Assembly (NCBI GenBank): GCA_932521025.1
Contig: OW051468.1
Location: forward strand, 5,704,064 to 5,768,063
DNA length: 64,000 nt
Source of the DNA: Oscheius onirici
Taxonomy: Eukaryota > Nematoda > Chromadorea > Rhabditida > Rhabditidae
Direction: 5' to 3'
The position numbers and the translations under genes were made by a program. The notes under the pieces are model-generated. The model was not told where the DNA came from. It did no database searches and saw only the letters and a list, made by a program, of their open reading frames with translations. Of the stretch, positions 32,493 through 44,252 are shown piece after piece. Position 1 is the first letter of the stretch, and each line of letters starts with the position of its first letter.

Positions 32493-33840
32493 TCTTTCTT
32501 TCCCTCACAGCCCTAAGGGTCTTTAGTTCAACCTCGTCTTTCTGTGATTGTCCTTCGCCCTTACCTCTCTCTTGTCTACCATAGCCTACCTCTAGTCTCC
32601 ATAGCTCAGCTTTAATTGTTTTTAGGCCGATTGATCTTTTGTTGTGTCCTTAGGGTTTATCCTGTTACCTCAATATGTATCCGGAATATGTACGCGTTTT
32701 TTGGAGATGAAGTTTAACTGTTGTTTCACCTGCTTCGTGACGCTGCGTGTTGTTGTTACTAAATGATTGTTTTCGAAAGCTTTCCAGTCAGCTCCTTCAT
32801 ATCCAGCGCCCAGTTATTTTTTTGGTGCTCTCAAAAGATTTTCTTTGTGAAAGAAAACTTTTTTCTTTATTTTTAGGCTTTATCGCGGTGGATTTGGCTT
32901 TGCCTCCCATTAATGCAGAACGCTTTGACACTAAAATCGCGCGTAGCGCGCTCCAGAAGCATTTTTAGGTTCCGGGACTTATTCCATCGGATTCATCTTA
33001 AAAAGTTACCCCTAGAACCCTATTTTCAAGTCGATACGTCGAAACCCTCAAAAGTTAGATTTTTTAGATTTTCGATTTGGGGCCCGGATCATACACCTCA
33101 CCCCCTGCATTTTCAGACAAAAACTTCGACGAAAAAGTTAGTGTATTGCTGTCGCCACCCCACCCACACGACCCGGGTTCGATTCCGCCCTACTGTAAAT
33201 CTTTTTGCTAAAATGGTTTGAGTATAAAATGACCCTAGATATGCTTCGACAACCTTTTCTGGATGTATTGGATGGTTTAGACATTCCCCACGATTAGGAT
33301 ATTTAATGAAGAGAGTTTTTGAGCCGCGCCTTCTTGACAGCGTCTTCCCCGGAACATTTTGTGTATCAGTGGGTAGCTAAATTTTTATGTTCTTATACTC
33401 TCGAGTGGAAGGAGCAAGCGTTATATGCAAGCGGTATAGTTTAGGGACTAACCAAAACTATAAAATCGGATCGTAAAATCTTTCGGATTGTCGCACTAGG
33501 CACTGTCCTAACGGTTTGGTTATGAGAGGTGCGAACTAGACTTATCTGACTAACAAAAAATCCAGAGCATCTCTCTACTACAAAAGCGCAATGGTGTTTG
33601 TAGGGCTCTGTGTGTGTTTGTCCGAGAAAACGAGATTCGTCCAGAATTGAACAGAATTCTTTTACGTACTGTTGAGCTGCAATAAGAACAGAAAGTTGGA
33701 AACTGTAATAAGAACAGAGCTTGTATGAGGCTCTAGCCGGGCTACACCTATGATCAAAAATACGAAAAACCACCTTTCGCTAACGGCTCGTTAATTACAC
33801 TGTCTGTAAATTCCACGAATTTTGACAAAAAGTGAACAAT
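32493..33840. other. Intergenic, with tRNA-derived fragment
   Basis: No coding region is supported. A perfect Pol III B box (GGTTCGATTCC) lies near 33176-33186, with an A-box-like TTAGTGTATTG about 40 bases upstream on +. The stems do not form, so this is probably a SINE or tRNA-derived fragment. A GCGCG-TAG-CGCGC mini-hairpin lies near 32938. Confidence 0.45.
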
Positions 33841-34525
33841 CTGGATTTGTGAAAAAGTGGATTCTTTAGACAAAGAGGGATTTGTCTCTGCCCTGTGTTT
33901 TCTTTTAGGAGACCGGACAAAAAGGGAACAATACAAAGTGGAACGTTAGAACTCAACAAAAAGTGAACAATATTGCGCACAATGGGCATATCCACGTCTT
34001 TCCTCAGAGAACCAGGTGTTAAATTTTTGAGAATCAGAGGTATTTAATCTTCAGACCAGATGACCAACCTCAAGAAGAGGCGTGTTGTATCAGAGTTTAT
34101 TTCATTGTACCTAAATGTAACCTTTTGAACCGTTGTATTCAGAAAACTTTAACCTAAAATGTGTCCTGGATATGAGACCAGCTTCGTCACAGTCACTTGA
34201 CTAATTAGCCATTGTGGCTAATTACAAAACTTTCTTTCTTGTTCGTTTAAGAGATTACTTCAGTAGTAGACTTCGGGATAAGCCGAAACATGGTGCAAAA
34301 CATAGTGCCACCCCCCACTAGGCTTTGGAAAATTTCCCGATTCAGTTTTCCTGGTGTTCGGAGAAAAGACGTGGATTTGACCATTGTGCGCAATATTGTT
34401 CACTTTTTGTTGAGTTCTTACGTTCCACTTTGTATTGTTCCCTTTTTGTCCGGTCTCCTAAAAGAAAACACAGGGCAGATACAAATCCCTCTTTGTCTAA
34501 AGAATCCACTTTTTCACAAATCCAG
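33841..34525. repeat. Long inverted repeat, 175-bp arms
   Basis: The arm at 33841-34015 begins CTGGATTTGTGAAAAAGTGG and the arm at 34351-34525 is its reverse complement with only scattered mismatches. The spacer is about 335 bp. The arms contain AACAAAAAGTGAACAATAT and AAAAGGGAACAATACAAAG. Neither arm has a conserved coding frame. It could be a fold-back transposon or the source of a hairpin RNA. Confidence 0.85.
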
Positions 34526-34932
34526 ATGCAGAGAATAGTTTTCCATTTTCTTCAGAACATCTGCTGTTCTTATATCACTTGGCTCTTTGCTGTTCTCCCT
34601 TATTGTCTGGAATCCAAAAGTCAAGAGACTGGATAGACTTTTTTTCCGATGACGAATATTTGCTTACTCTCGCCTTGTCACTTTTCGTCCGGGACTGCTG
34701 ACACAACAACATACTTTGGGATAAACACTCCTCTCCGACTTTTTTCACCTCACTTTGACTCCCATTCTTTTACAGATCCATTGCTTGATTATCTCTCCTT
34801 ACTATTCTCCTTTTACAGAGTTTCCCACCAAAGATACAAAGTGTAAGGACAGCCCCGCCAAGCCTTTGGTCATAGATCAACTTGCGCCCAGGCACCAGAC
34901 TTTTCGTCGGCTTGTCATCCTCCAATTGGGAA

Positions 34933-35715
34933 ATGCTTCTTCTTTTTCTGCAGCTGAGTCTTCTGGTGAGTGGGTCGAGCTGTTTGTTGTGACGAGTCAG
35001 GCTTGACGTCAGACTAGTTTTCGAGGAAGTGATTCAGATGGCAGTTATTGGAGCCGATGTTTGTCAGCCGTACGAACAGCTAGAGGAAAAATTGAAATGT
35101 GGACCGAACGGCTATCTGATCCATTATGGACTGAGGAATTGCAGGAACTTCAACAACAATGGTGGGTTCCTGTGTACAAATACATCCGTCGCATCCATCT
35201 GTTTCATTCTGAAAAAAAGTTTCCTCTTTAGAGACTCGAAAGCTGTTCACTCCGGCTGGGAACAAGTTTGTCGACTGTACAACTTCATGTCTAGTTAGTC
35301 GACTATCTCTTTATGAAAAGGTATTTATCTCAACAATAATGTTATGAAGTTCGAGCTACATCTGAGGTTCAAAAAGTGATCTTTCAGCTACACGATGTTC
35401 TGCAAAGTTATAGACCAGTCCGAACAACTTTGTTGAACATCTTCAAACTCAATAATCACGTTATGAAACCGAAATGAGGCAACCACTTCGTTTCAGGACC
35501 CTTCAATCAGCTGCGAATCTCTCTCAAAAGATGCCTTCAACTCGCATACCGACTGCTACATCGACTGTAACTTTTGCAACATTTGCAAAACGGACAAGAA
35601 GGCGCTGTTGAAAACCTACGATCTGACGGATTTCTTCTCATTCAAGGCCATGAAGCAAGTACTTCAAGTAGCCTATAGTTGCAGTTGGTTCGGGTTGAGC
35701 TGTCTCAGCGGTTGA
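34933..35715 (+). CDS. Secreted DUF19 (T20D4.11-like) protein
   Basis: Four exons (34933-34965, 35038-35161, 35232-35293, 35497-35715) read in phase for 145 aa. A signal peptide (MLLLFLQLSLLMAVIGA) is followed by one DUF19 domain: GYLIHYGLRNCRNF, FTPAGNKFVDCTTSCL, then SCESLSKDAFNSHTDCY and a C-x2-C-x2-C cluster. DUF19 proteins are disulfide-rich, extracellular and nematode-restricted, with unknown function; some relate to chondroitin proteoglycan cores. Intron 1 contains a TGACGTCA palindrome near 35005. The C-terminus has an extra Cys-rich tail (YSCSWFGLSCLSG). Confidence 0.85.
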
Positions 35716-35878
35716 TTAATGTATACTCGTATAAATACACACAGACAATTAAAGCCAATTTGGTCATTTCTTCTTCATCGTTTGGAGAAGTTCTTGAACA
35801 ATTGCCGACAAGCTTCTGGCCAGCGTCAGCGAGTCGGAAGATTGGGCCTGAAATTTTTATCAGTTTTTTGATCCAAGG

Positions 35879-38800
35879 CTAACACACCCGCAGCGCTACC
35901 TGCTGCAACTCTGCCAGGATCATCGGACTGACACTGCTATCAGCTCTCATCTGATCCGAATTCGAGACTCCTCCTGCATAGGAATCCACAGTTTCTTCTG
36001 GTTGCGAAGAAGGCTGACCAATGTTTCCAAAACTAAAATGACTGAACGTGCTCGCAACTGGAGGCTTGTCCGTAGCCGGATACTGTGTCGACGTGTGATA
36101 TTGGAAGTCGCCTCGGCTCTCACTGGCCACAACCATGTTAGCCGGTTCCTCCTCCTCCCTCTTCAAGTTTCCGAAAGAAAAGTGTTTTATAGTCGACGTC
36201 GCCGGTGGTTTTTCAGTGGACGGATACTGAGTCGAAGTCTGGTACACAAAGCCCTCTTTGTCGTTTGGCTGTCCGGCTATCATATTAGCCGGTGCTTCTT
36301 CTTCCTTTAAGTTTCCGAAACTAGACAAATTTGATGAGAAAACGAAGGGAAAACTACCTGAAGTGTCGGTAAGTTGTTGTAGCCGGAGGTCTTTCTGTCG
36401 GTGGATAGAATGAGGAAGTTTCGTAAACAAATTGCGACTCTGGCTCGTATTGTTGTACTTCAGCGTCTTCTAAACACAGTCATTGTTTTACAGTTTCAAA
36501 CTCACCTTTAACAGAATTATCCAGTATCGGATAATGAGTAGAAGTAGAATATTGGAAGCCGCCTTGAGCAGGATCACGAGCCAATGCTGGACCTAGCACA
36601 ACTCTCACATTCTGAAAACTTTACAACTGAAGAGAATAATTTTCTCTCACGTCATTTGAAGGTGGATAGAAAGTAGATGTTGAGTAGACAAATCCAGTAG
36701 AAGCAATCGGTGCACCAGCACTTGCCAATGGTCCCATCATGTCAGCAACTCTTTCACCTGAGACAATGGCGCCATTCATGAGACCGGTGGAGACGTTGCT
36801 GAGTTCAGCAGACGCGAAGATTGTGTTCTGTCCTTGTCTGGTAGCTCCTGTTAGATAGTTGAGCCAGTTGAGAGAGGCTCCAGGCGGCAGAACACCGATG
36901 GATCCGAGGGTGAGAGGATCCAATGACAGTTGCATATCCCTGAAAGATATCCATGTCCCAAAAGTGAGAGTCTCACTCTCACTTGATATCCAAAGGATCC
37001 TGATCAGTTCCCAACGCTTTCTTCACAATTGTATGGTAGGCAGCCAGCCTGTCTTTCTCACCGACTCCTTTAACGAAATGAGCAATTCCCCAGAGGACGC
37101 CGGTCGTACCAGCAGCCGACACTGAATAACAACTTGTAAATTCTGATTTTTTAAAAGTACCACAATGAGTATCAGTCGTGAGATCGAAAGTGGTCAACCA
37201 AGCCAAAGGACCTTTAGCTGCTGTATGAATAATCTGTCCATTCTTCTGCTTCGCCCTCCAGAAGGCGGTCGGGAAACTTATTGTGAAGTAGAAAGCATTG
37301 CCTTGTGGTTTGTATTGTTCTAGATACGGTGGTTCTTGTTGTAATAGAAAACAAGTACCCAAAAATGATTGAAAGTCTTGTTCGAGAGGAGGAGAAAAGA
37401 CTACTGTTGCGGCCACAGCTGGAGGCAGTGCAACGACAACTTGTCTCGCCAAGAAGGATGAGGAAGATGTCATCACCACTGCTGGGGAGGATTCTGGAAA
37501 TTGTTGTCTGTTCTAGATAATTGCCATTTCAAAAGCTCATCTGTGTAAAAAAGGTATTGAAAACATACGTCTGTTAACTCCGATGACTCTCTGATTGTAC
37601 TCGATATTCAGTCCATCAGCCATCGATCTGTATCTTTTTGATAAAAACAATAAGAGTTTTGTTTACCTAACAAAATTGTAGGCTCCCTTCTCAAAGATCA
37701 AGCTCTGACCATGTCCAGTATTGAGAAGAAGCTCTGTCACGGTGGCATTGTCACTAGCCGCAGCCAGAGCCACTTGTAAAGCAGAGATCTTCTGCTCTGG
37801 AGCATCGAAAAGGGTCTGAAAAAGACCTTTGTTCTTGATTCGAACGGCGCCAGTCTATCTCTCAAAGGGATCAAAAGAACCTGTAGTCTGCCATTTTGTG
37901 GCAATGGAAAGGAACACCGACCGCCCTCGGGAGATTTATTATAGTCGTTTTCAGACAAGACTTTTTATCAAGCTCTTCAAAGTTGCGCCCTTTTATCTAG
38001 GATTTAACTTTGCAGAACATGACAATTTGAACCCAAAAAAGAAGGAATTACCTGAAGAAGTCTGTTCGTGGCAGCTGCATCAGCAGTGGGAATGGTTTTG
38101 ACGAAATCTGCTACAGATTGTCCTGCCAAAATGTGAGCATCTGGAGATTGAAGAATTTCACCAAAAGATGGACGGACAGAGAGTCCCGGAGACCATGATA
38201 CTTCTCTGAAAGTTCCCTTTTTTCGAATGCCAACGGAGACGTATTGAGTCTTTCTCGGACCTTATTGCGTAGACTCTGAAGGACATTTCTCGAATTCCTG
38301 TCTACCAATTCGTCCCTCACTTTTTGCGATCTTTTCTTAGTAGTTACTCTTTTTTCTTCGCTTTACGGAAAAACGGGCCAGAATCCAATACGATTAAAAC
38401 TTAGAGTACATATACGATGGAGCAGGATCATTTTAGAATAATCTTTGAACAGACAGTGCGTTTCAAATAAAAATATACAGTTCCCCTCGTCCTCACCTCC
38501 TGCTCCTTCTGACTCCTTCCAAAACGAGAGTTCGTTCTCCGCAGCTGCTCTGTGGTACCAGTTTAACACCCAGTTCAGCTGCTACTCTCTGGAGATCATG
38601 ATGATCTCTTGACACGAACTGTGACCCCAAGTCTAGCCAATCATCACCCATCGAGGTGGCCATGCTTCGTGCCCGAACTCGTCCGCCAACCTGGGAGAGA
38701 AAGGTGTAAAAGCTTCGTGTCCTTCGTTACCTGTCCCCGTGCTTCCAAAAGAACAACCGAGGCATTTGGTCGCAACTGCCTCAACTTTCTGGCGAAAGCG

Positions 38801-39027
38801 AGTCCTGTCAGCCCGGCTCCTACTACGACAACGTCGTAAACCTGAAACGTACTGTACGAATTCTTCAAAGATTGTTTGCTGCTTTTTGCTGAACACTTGG
38901 GTAAATAGGTAAAGTACAAACAAAAACCTACTGGTCTGGGTTGGTTGTCACCAGTCTCTATTGGAAACGACGTCTGTTGAGCCCAGACGAGAAAGTGAGT
39001 AGTCGAGAGGAAGAAGACCAGCTTCAT
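35879..39027 (-). CDS. Secreted flavin amine oxidase with C-terminal Y-T-S-T-x-Y-P repeats
   Basis: The signal peptide (MKLVFFLSTTHFLVWAQQ) starts at 39027. The second exon is the FAD-binding motif VVVVGAGLTGLAFARKL, followed by VGGRVRARSM and DDWLDLGSQFVS, the classic amine-oxidase N-terminus. Later exons give AYNFVRSMADGLNI and RQVVVALPP, typical of the substrate/FAD domain of monoamine or polyamine oxidases. From about 36700 on, the protein becomes about 250 residues of Ser/Thr/Tyr/Pro repeats (about five units of Y-x-TST-x-YP, often with KPPATST and HFSFGN). This tail is not part of any amine oxidase known to me. The exon joins between 38497 and 38200 use a non-canonical AAG acceptor and a GTCTCC donor and are less certain. 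Extracellular or cuticle-associated oxidation is inferred. Confidence 0.75.
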
Positions 39028-40559
39028 TCCTGAAAAGGATATGTCTGCGGGACTCAAGGTCGAGGTTTAATCTGAAAAAATCGAAAAGGGGAAGTCCCGA
39101 ACATTTTTTCATGGCAGACCGTTTTTCAAACCATGCAATTTAGGACCAGTTTAGCGATTAGAAGACTGACTAACCTCGCGCGGCGAGACAAGACATAAAT
39201 TGGCAAACCAAACACGACACTAAAACAAACTGGCGGCAAAGAGGAAGTGTTGTTTGTGTTTGTTTGCGGACTCTCTGCAGAAAATCAGGATGTTCCGAGT
39301 TAATTTTCATGCAAGCATTAATTCTTTATCGAGGGACATGTAAAACAGCTTAAACTTGAAAGTATCGTTGAACTGAAACTTTCTTTGGTTACTCATTTGC
39401 CGAAATCACTAGATGCTTTTTTAAGGCAAAAATATAACAGAACTGATCGACGAAAAGTCTTTCTGTAACATTCTCAAAAAAACTTTTTGCGTACTGAAAA
39501 GATGATCGAGTGAGACGAGAGTAGACACCCCTGATCATTATCTCTCAAGGAGAAGCTGAAGGTTGCTCTGACTGCTAGACAAGAGAAAAGAAAGAACTAT
39601 ACTATTGGGAAGAGAAGCCAGGGGAAGAAAGAGCTACTGTTGGCAGAACTGAAAGGTGTTTTCACGGCCCGGTTGAGGTACAAGCCTTGACGTCAGACCA
39701 CGCCCATCGTTTTCGAAAAAGACCTCTGGACAAGGTCGAAAGGGCTCTATGATTGAGTGTAACGAGTAAAATGCACTTGTGATACAATCGGGTCGAGAAG
39801 AAGAAGAAAATTGAAAAGCTTGTTTCTGAGTGAAAGGCACCGCGAAGATCATAAATTCCTAGAGACAAGGGCGCCAAGTTCTCACGGTCTGGATTGCTAT
39901 CCAAACCGATGATATATATCTCAGACTCTATTTTATGTGAAGACAGTTTTTTTTTGGCTGTAGTCATGATATGATGAAAAATAGGTCAATTTTACCAACG
40001 ACGGTGTATAAGGTGCTACCTTATACACTGGTTGAATAAATTCGCAGTCTTTGATTATTATTTGAAAGTCTCCTGCGAAAATATTAGCCACACACTCTGA
40101 ATTCATACGGTCGCATTTTCGCGCCGGGTTATTTGGCTGACTAGTCAACGATGGTAAAAGGTTCTCAAAGTGAACAAAAATTAAAGTACTGTGAATTTCT
40201 GAGTGATTTTGTTCGGAATTAAATCTAGGAGAACATCGGATAGTCGGTCAACTGAGTAAATAGAAGGGATTGCGTAGTAGGGAACTTATCCAGGTGCCAG
40301 ATTGGTCAAAAGGGAGATCAGGTTACGCAAATCCGGGATCGGTCAAGAGAGAATGAGTAGTGGCCAGAGGAGGAGAGACAAGGAGAGGGGTCGCGTGGAC
40401 ACTTCATAGTCGAAGAACAACTCCTCTTTTTTCTCTCAAGAGAGACATACACACAACACGACTCTGTTTTGAGAGGAAGGGGAGAAAAACGTAAGACGGC
40501 AATTGAGACATTTCCAGTTGAAAAAGAGGAAAGAAGTTGGTCTGAACAGTGGACCACAC
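39028..40559. other. Intergenic region with CRE-type site and hairpin
   Basis: No gene is supported. A TGACGTCA site next to CCACGCCC lies near 39689-39703 (GCTTGACGTCAGAC-like, shared with intron 1 of the DUF19 gene). A perfect hairpin lies at 40004-40028. GAGA-rich DNA occurs near 39590 and 40370. Confidence 0.4.
40004..40028. repeat. Perfect 11-bp hairpin
   Basis: GTGTATAAGGT, a 3-base GCT loop, then ACCTTATACAC. No U-tract follows, so it is not a typical terminator. No gene is adjacent on either side within 500 bases. Confidence 0.8.
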
Positions 40560-41480
40560 TCAAAGACCCAAAAGAATGGCAAGGATTGCTGCTCTTCTAG
40601 CATGTTTGCCGAGGAAATCCCGGTACAAAAGAAGAGCCTCGCAAGTCCGGTCACTCTTGTCCAGAGTCCATTTCGAACCCATGTCTTTTCTTCCAGTGTT
40701 CAAAAATGAAGCTGTCAACAAATCTATTTGAGACTCGTCAAAATAGCGATAATTGTCCTCAATTTGTTGTTTGAAATTCCGCAAGTTGGTTGACAAACAT
40801 GAGTATTTTCGGGTACTTTGTAGGTCAGTTTTACCAGAAAAACGCGTAATAAGAGGAGACGAAAAGATCCAGTGTGCCGTATAAAGATTTAAATTACAGA
40901 TCATTTCAAGTCTTACGATAATCGTCTAGCTTAAACATGCAAATAAATAAAACGTGAACTTCGTTAGGTATGAGGTAGGTGCTATAGGGATCCTCCGAGA
41001 GACTGGATGAAACACATCAAAGAACGCAGAATTTTGTAGCATACAGGGCTTTTACGCTTGTAGCTCTTAAGAAAAGGCAGACTCACAAAATGCATGTGTG
41101 GAGTTCTGGAACAGTGAAACCAATCCATTCGATTCTAAAAGTAAAAACATCTTTCCGCACGAGTCGATCATCCAGACCGCATCTCCATCTCATCGGCGCA
41201 ACAAATGTGTCTCAGCTCTCGGTTTTCACTTCCAGCTCGACAGTCTTATTCTCCATTCTTCGAAGTGCTCACAAAAAGTTGGACATGAGCCGTCTCTCAG
41301 GGCCTCTGTTTCGTGCCTTTGGTTGATATTCCGACAATCCTTGTTCAGAGAGATCGGCTTCAATCATTCCAGCAACAATTCTACTTCCCAGAGAGCATAA
41401 AGACACACAGTTGTCTCTCAGACTCGTGGTCACTTCTTTCTCCAATAGCTTTTCTGAAAACTGAGTATCAAGAAGATACA
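40560..41480 (-). CDS. Uncertain multi-exon model
   Basis: Exon-like pieces with good splice signals: an acceptor at about 41463 opening EKLLEKEVTTSLRDN, a short exon IEWIGFTVPELHTC, and LSEDPYSTYLIPNEVHVLF to a donor at 40919. The last part has two competing frames, one ending soon and one open to 40560 (DESQIDLLTASFLN). The 5' exon has stops in the required phase. It may be a pseudogene or a gene whose first exon I missed. Confidence 0.25.
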
Positions 41481-41629
41481 AAAGTAGTCTAACCTCGAAG
41501 GACTTATCAGTTTGCCCGAAATGTAAATGTGGAGAGACGCTTGTTAAATTCCATTCCCTTCTTCAGATTTGATACCTGAAAACGAACGAGCAGAAAGACG
41601 CTAGGGAAAAATGTAAGTATCAATGCCTG

Positions 41630-42045
41630 TGAATCACTGTCAGTAATTTTAGCGCGAGAGAGAACTATCAGCCTTCCTTAGTGGCCCAAGAGTCTCCAAG
41701 AACTATACCAAACACCGCTGTGGATTCAAAGAGGTGTCCAAGGACCGGGAAGACCGAGCATGACTTCCCTCTCACGAAGACTGTCAGTTCATGGCGGATT
41801 CACGAACTGACTGTCACTTTTGCCGCCTCTCTAGATCCAAAAGAACGTAAGTGTCTGTGGCACTACTGTACGCAATGTCAGCTGACAGTGTCTTGTGTAA
41901 CTGTACTGTCAGAATAGAAAAAGTAGAAAGGCTTGACCTGGTGAGAAGAGAGAAGAGGCAGCCATCAGCACAGCAGGAGACGTGGAGCTAGAATAGTTAC
42001 AAGAGACTTGACTTGTCAGTTCTTGTCATCTGGACAAGCCAACGC
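41630..42045. repeat. Duplicated segment, copy B (partner near 13.37-13.73 kb)
   Basis: The longer copy of the segment described at 13370-13730, with collinear blocks and several indels. It ends just before the 3' end of the minus-strand saposin-like gene. No coding frame is conserved between the copies. Confidence 0.75.
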
Positions 42046-42121
42046 GACAAAGAAGTTCAAAATATGCTTGACTCCGCTTTTATTTTTCAGAGTAAAACTT
42101 TATTAACGTAACAATATGAGA

Positions 42122-42766
42122 TCATTTGAATCCGTCACTGCAGACACCACCTTTCGAACAGATGGCGTGATTGGAGACACCTTCTTGAAGTGCTTTCAAA
42201 AGGTCCGCTGCATTCACCTAGAAAAGTATGTTGTGAAGGAGTCGTCTCTAGAAGGGAATAGACAAAAAGACTACATGCGCTTTCTGCAGAAGTTCTTGTC
42301 AAAAATAACAAGTATTCCGGCTGACCCGTGTTCGAAATGGCACCAGACTCACATGTGACTGTTCTCTATTTCAGTGCCAGTTCTCAAAAATGTCTCCCCC
42401 GTTAGGTGCAGGTTCCACTCCACGCTGTAACGTCCATCTATTCAGACGGAGTGTAATCACGACACTTTTTGGAATTCCGCGCGTGGTCACTAACCTGGCA
42501 AAGGATTCTGCAGATCACTTCCTCGAATCCAATAAAATATTTTCCACATAGACTGGTCGCAGTAGTCACTAGAGACTTTTCACTAACATTTACGTCTTTT
42601 CCTATGGCCTGCTTTGCATCGTCCACGAGTAACTGAACAAGTTTCTGGATTTAGTGGGTGCTTGACTCACCTCACACAAATCACAATATTTCTCTACTTT
42701 GGCAGAAGCTGTCATAGGTAATGTTAAGCAGATAATGAGAACAACGCCGGATAATGATGACGACAT
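42122..42766 (-). CDS. Secreted saposin-like protein 1
   Basis: Exons 42766-42671, 42644-42495 and 42217-42122 read in phase for 113 aa. The signal peptide ends near MTASA, followed by a single saposin-B fold domain with the six-Cys pattern: CDLC, SLC, VIC, then AIC and GVC from the last exon. One extra Cys lies in RILC. Saposin-like proteins bind or perturb membrane lipids; nematode members include antibacterial pore-formers of the gut. AATAAA follows the stop on the minus strand (about 42104). Intron 1 falls right after CxxCE, exactly as in the second gene at 43.8 kb. Confidence 0.8.
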
Positions 42767-43835
42767 CTGAAGAATGTTGTGTTGAAACACAGGCGAATGG
42801 TCAGGGGTAAAAGAGAAAGAAGGGGTCTGTCCGATGGCAAAAAGACGGTGGTCACGCGAAGACAATGGAAGGCGTGAGAGTGTGGTGTAAAGAGAAAAGA
42901 AACCACTGGCTGGTGGAAAGCACATCCCTTAAATGAGTCAGTCTCTACTTGATGGCGAGGAATGCGGTCGGAATGCCACCAGCCAAATGACCGCCAACTG
43001 AAGAGGGTGAGAGGTGATGAGGGAGCAGAGAACGGACAGGAAGAATTCGGTAATGAACAGTTCCATTGATATTTCATTTAATCGAGTTTCTCTCGGACCC
43101 ACGAAATCGGACAAATTTGTGAAGATGTTGAGGATATTAGAGGCACTGAAGCTGAATGCCCATGACTCAGGATCTTGTCTCTAGGTTTCGTCATCTCAAT
43201 CTTGACTGAACACTCTGCAAGCTTTCAGTACTTGTTTGAAAAGAAACCAGACAGGTCAAGAAGTTATTCAGAGTCATCTCGTTGCAGCCTGATAGGCCTG
43301 GAATCAAACCCTCACATGTTATCAATCAGGTAGCTGGCAAAAACCGAGTTGACACCCCCCTATTATCTCTTGAAATTGGGCCGGGCTCCATTGAACTGCG
43401 TCAGAGGAATCGGGTCTTATCACAGCCCGTCATGTCTTTTATGTCCCTCATGCGGGCCGACGACTTGCCTAATGACCACTAATTCACAAGAAACAGTTAT
43501 TATCAACGCTTCCCGTTTTGCGGCATTACTTCTACATTTTGAGTCATGGTCTTCCGTGAATTTTACCGACACTCTTGTACAACATTCATTGAAAGACTGA
43601 CCTAATGTCCGACAAGTCACTTGTCTTGTCATTTGTTTATTGTCTCAATGTCCACTGAAAACGTTTATCAGAAAAGTGCTTAGCCATAAACCAAAGCTGT
43701 AAAATCCAAAGATCTGCAACTTCTCTTTTGTTGCTACATGCAACATTATTCTGTCATAATCTATGATTCACGCGTTTTTATTTCATTCCGGTCGTTATAA
43801 CTTCTTCTCTTTGCAGATAATACTTGGCTACCCAA
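42767..43835. promoter_or_regulatory. Divergent intergenic region of the saposin-like pair
   Basis: About 1.07 kb between two head-to-head saposin-like genes. Presumably it contains both promoters. A B-box-like GGTTTGATTCC on the minus strand near 43299 hints at tRNA-derived debris. No other feature is seen. Confidence 0.4.
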
Positions 43836-44252
43836 ATGCTCAGACTTGTGCTACTCACTCTCTTCGCTGTCTGTGTTGACACCTTTGTTATTCAGACCTG
43901 GACAGTATTTCCCAAAATCGTCCTTAATGGTCCCTATTGCCATTCTTGCGAGGTAACTAGCCATATTTCTTTTATGAAACTTTCCAGATGATCATCAACG
44001 ACGTGAAGGCAGACTATCATAATAATTTCAAGCACGTCACTCCGGATGAACTGTTACGGACGTTGAACCAAGAATGTGATGATAACTATGCTGGAGTAAG
44101 TCACATCCTTTTGAATATTCTGGAATATTCAGGAAATCAACAAAGAGTGTAATCAGATTGCTGCAGCTAACGTCAACTTGATTCTTTTCAACCTCCAACA
44201 AGGACACACTGCCTACTATGTGTGTCTAACTATAAATCCAAATTTATGCTAA
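43836..44252 (+). CDS. Secreted saposin-like protein 2
   Basis: Three exons (43836-43952, 43988-44095, 44133-44252) in phase give 114 aa. A signal peptide (MLRLVLLTLFAVCVDTFV) precedes one saposin-B domain with all six cysteines in place: CHSC, QEC, KEC, VC and NLC, the last being the C-terminal residue. TTTGCAG lies about 20 bases before the ATG, and an AATAAA lies a few bases after the stop. It lies head-to-head with saposin-like gene 1 and shares its first intron position, so the pair probably arose by duplication. Confidence 0.85.
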
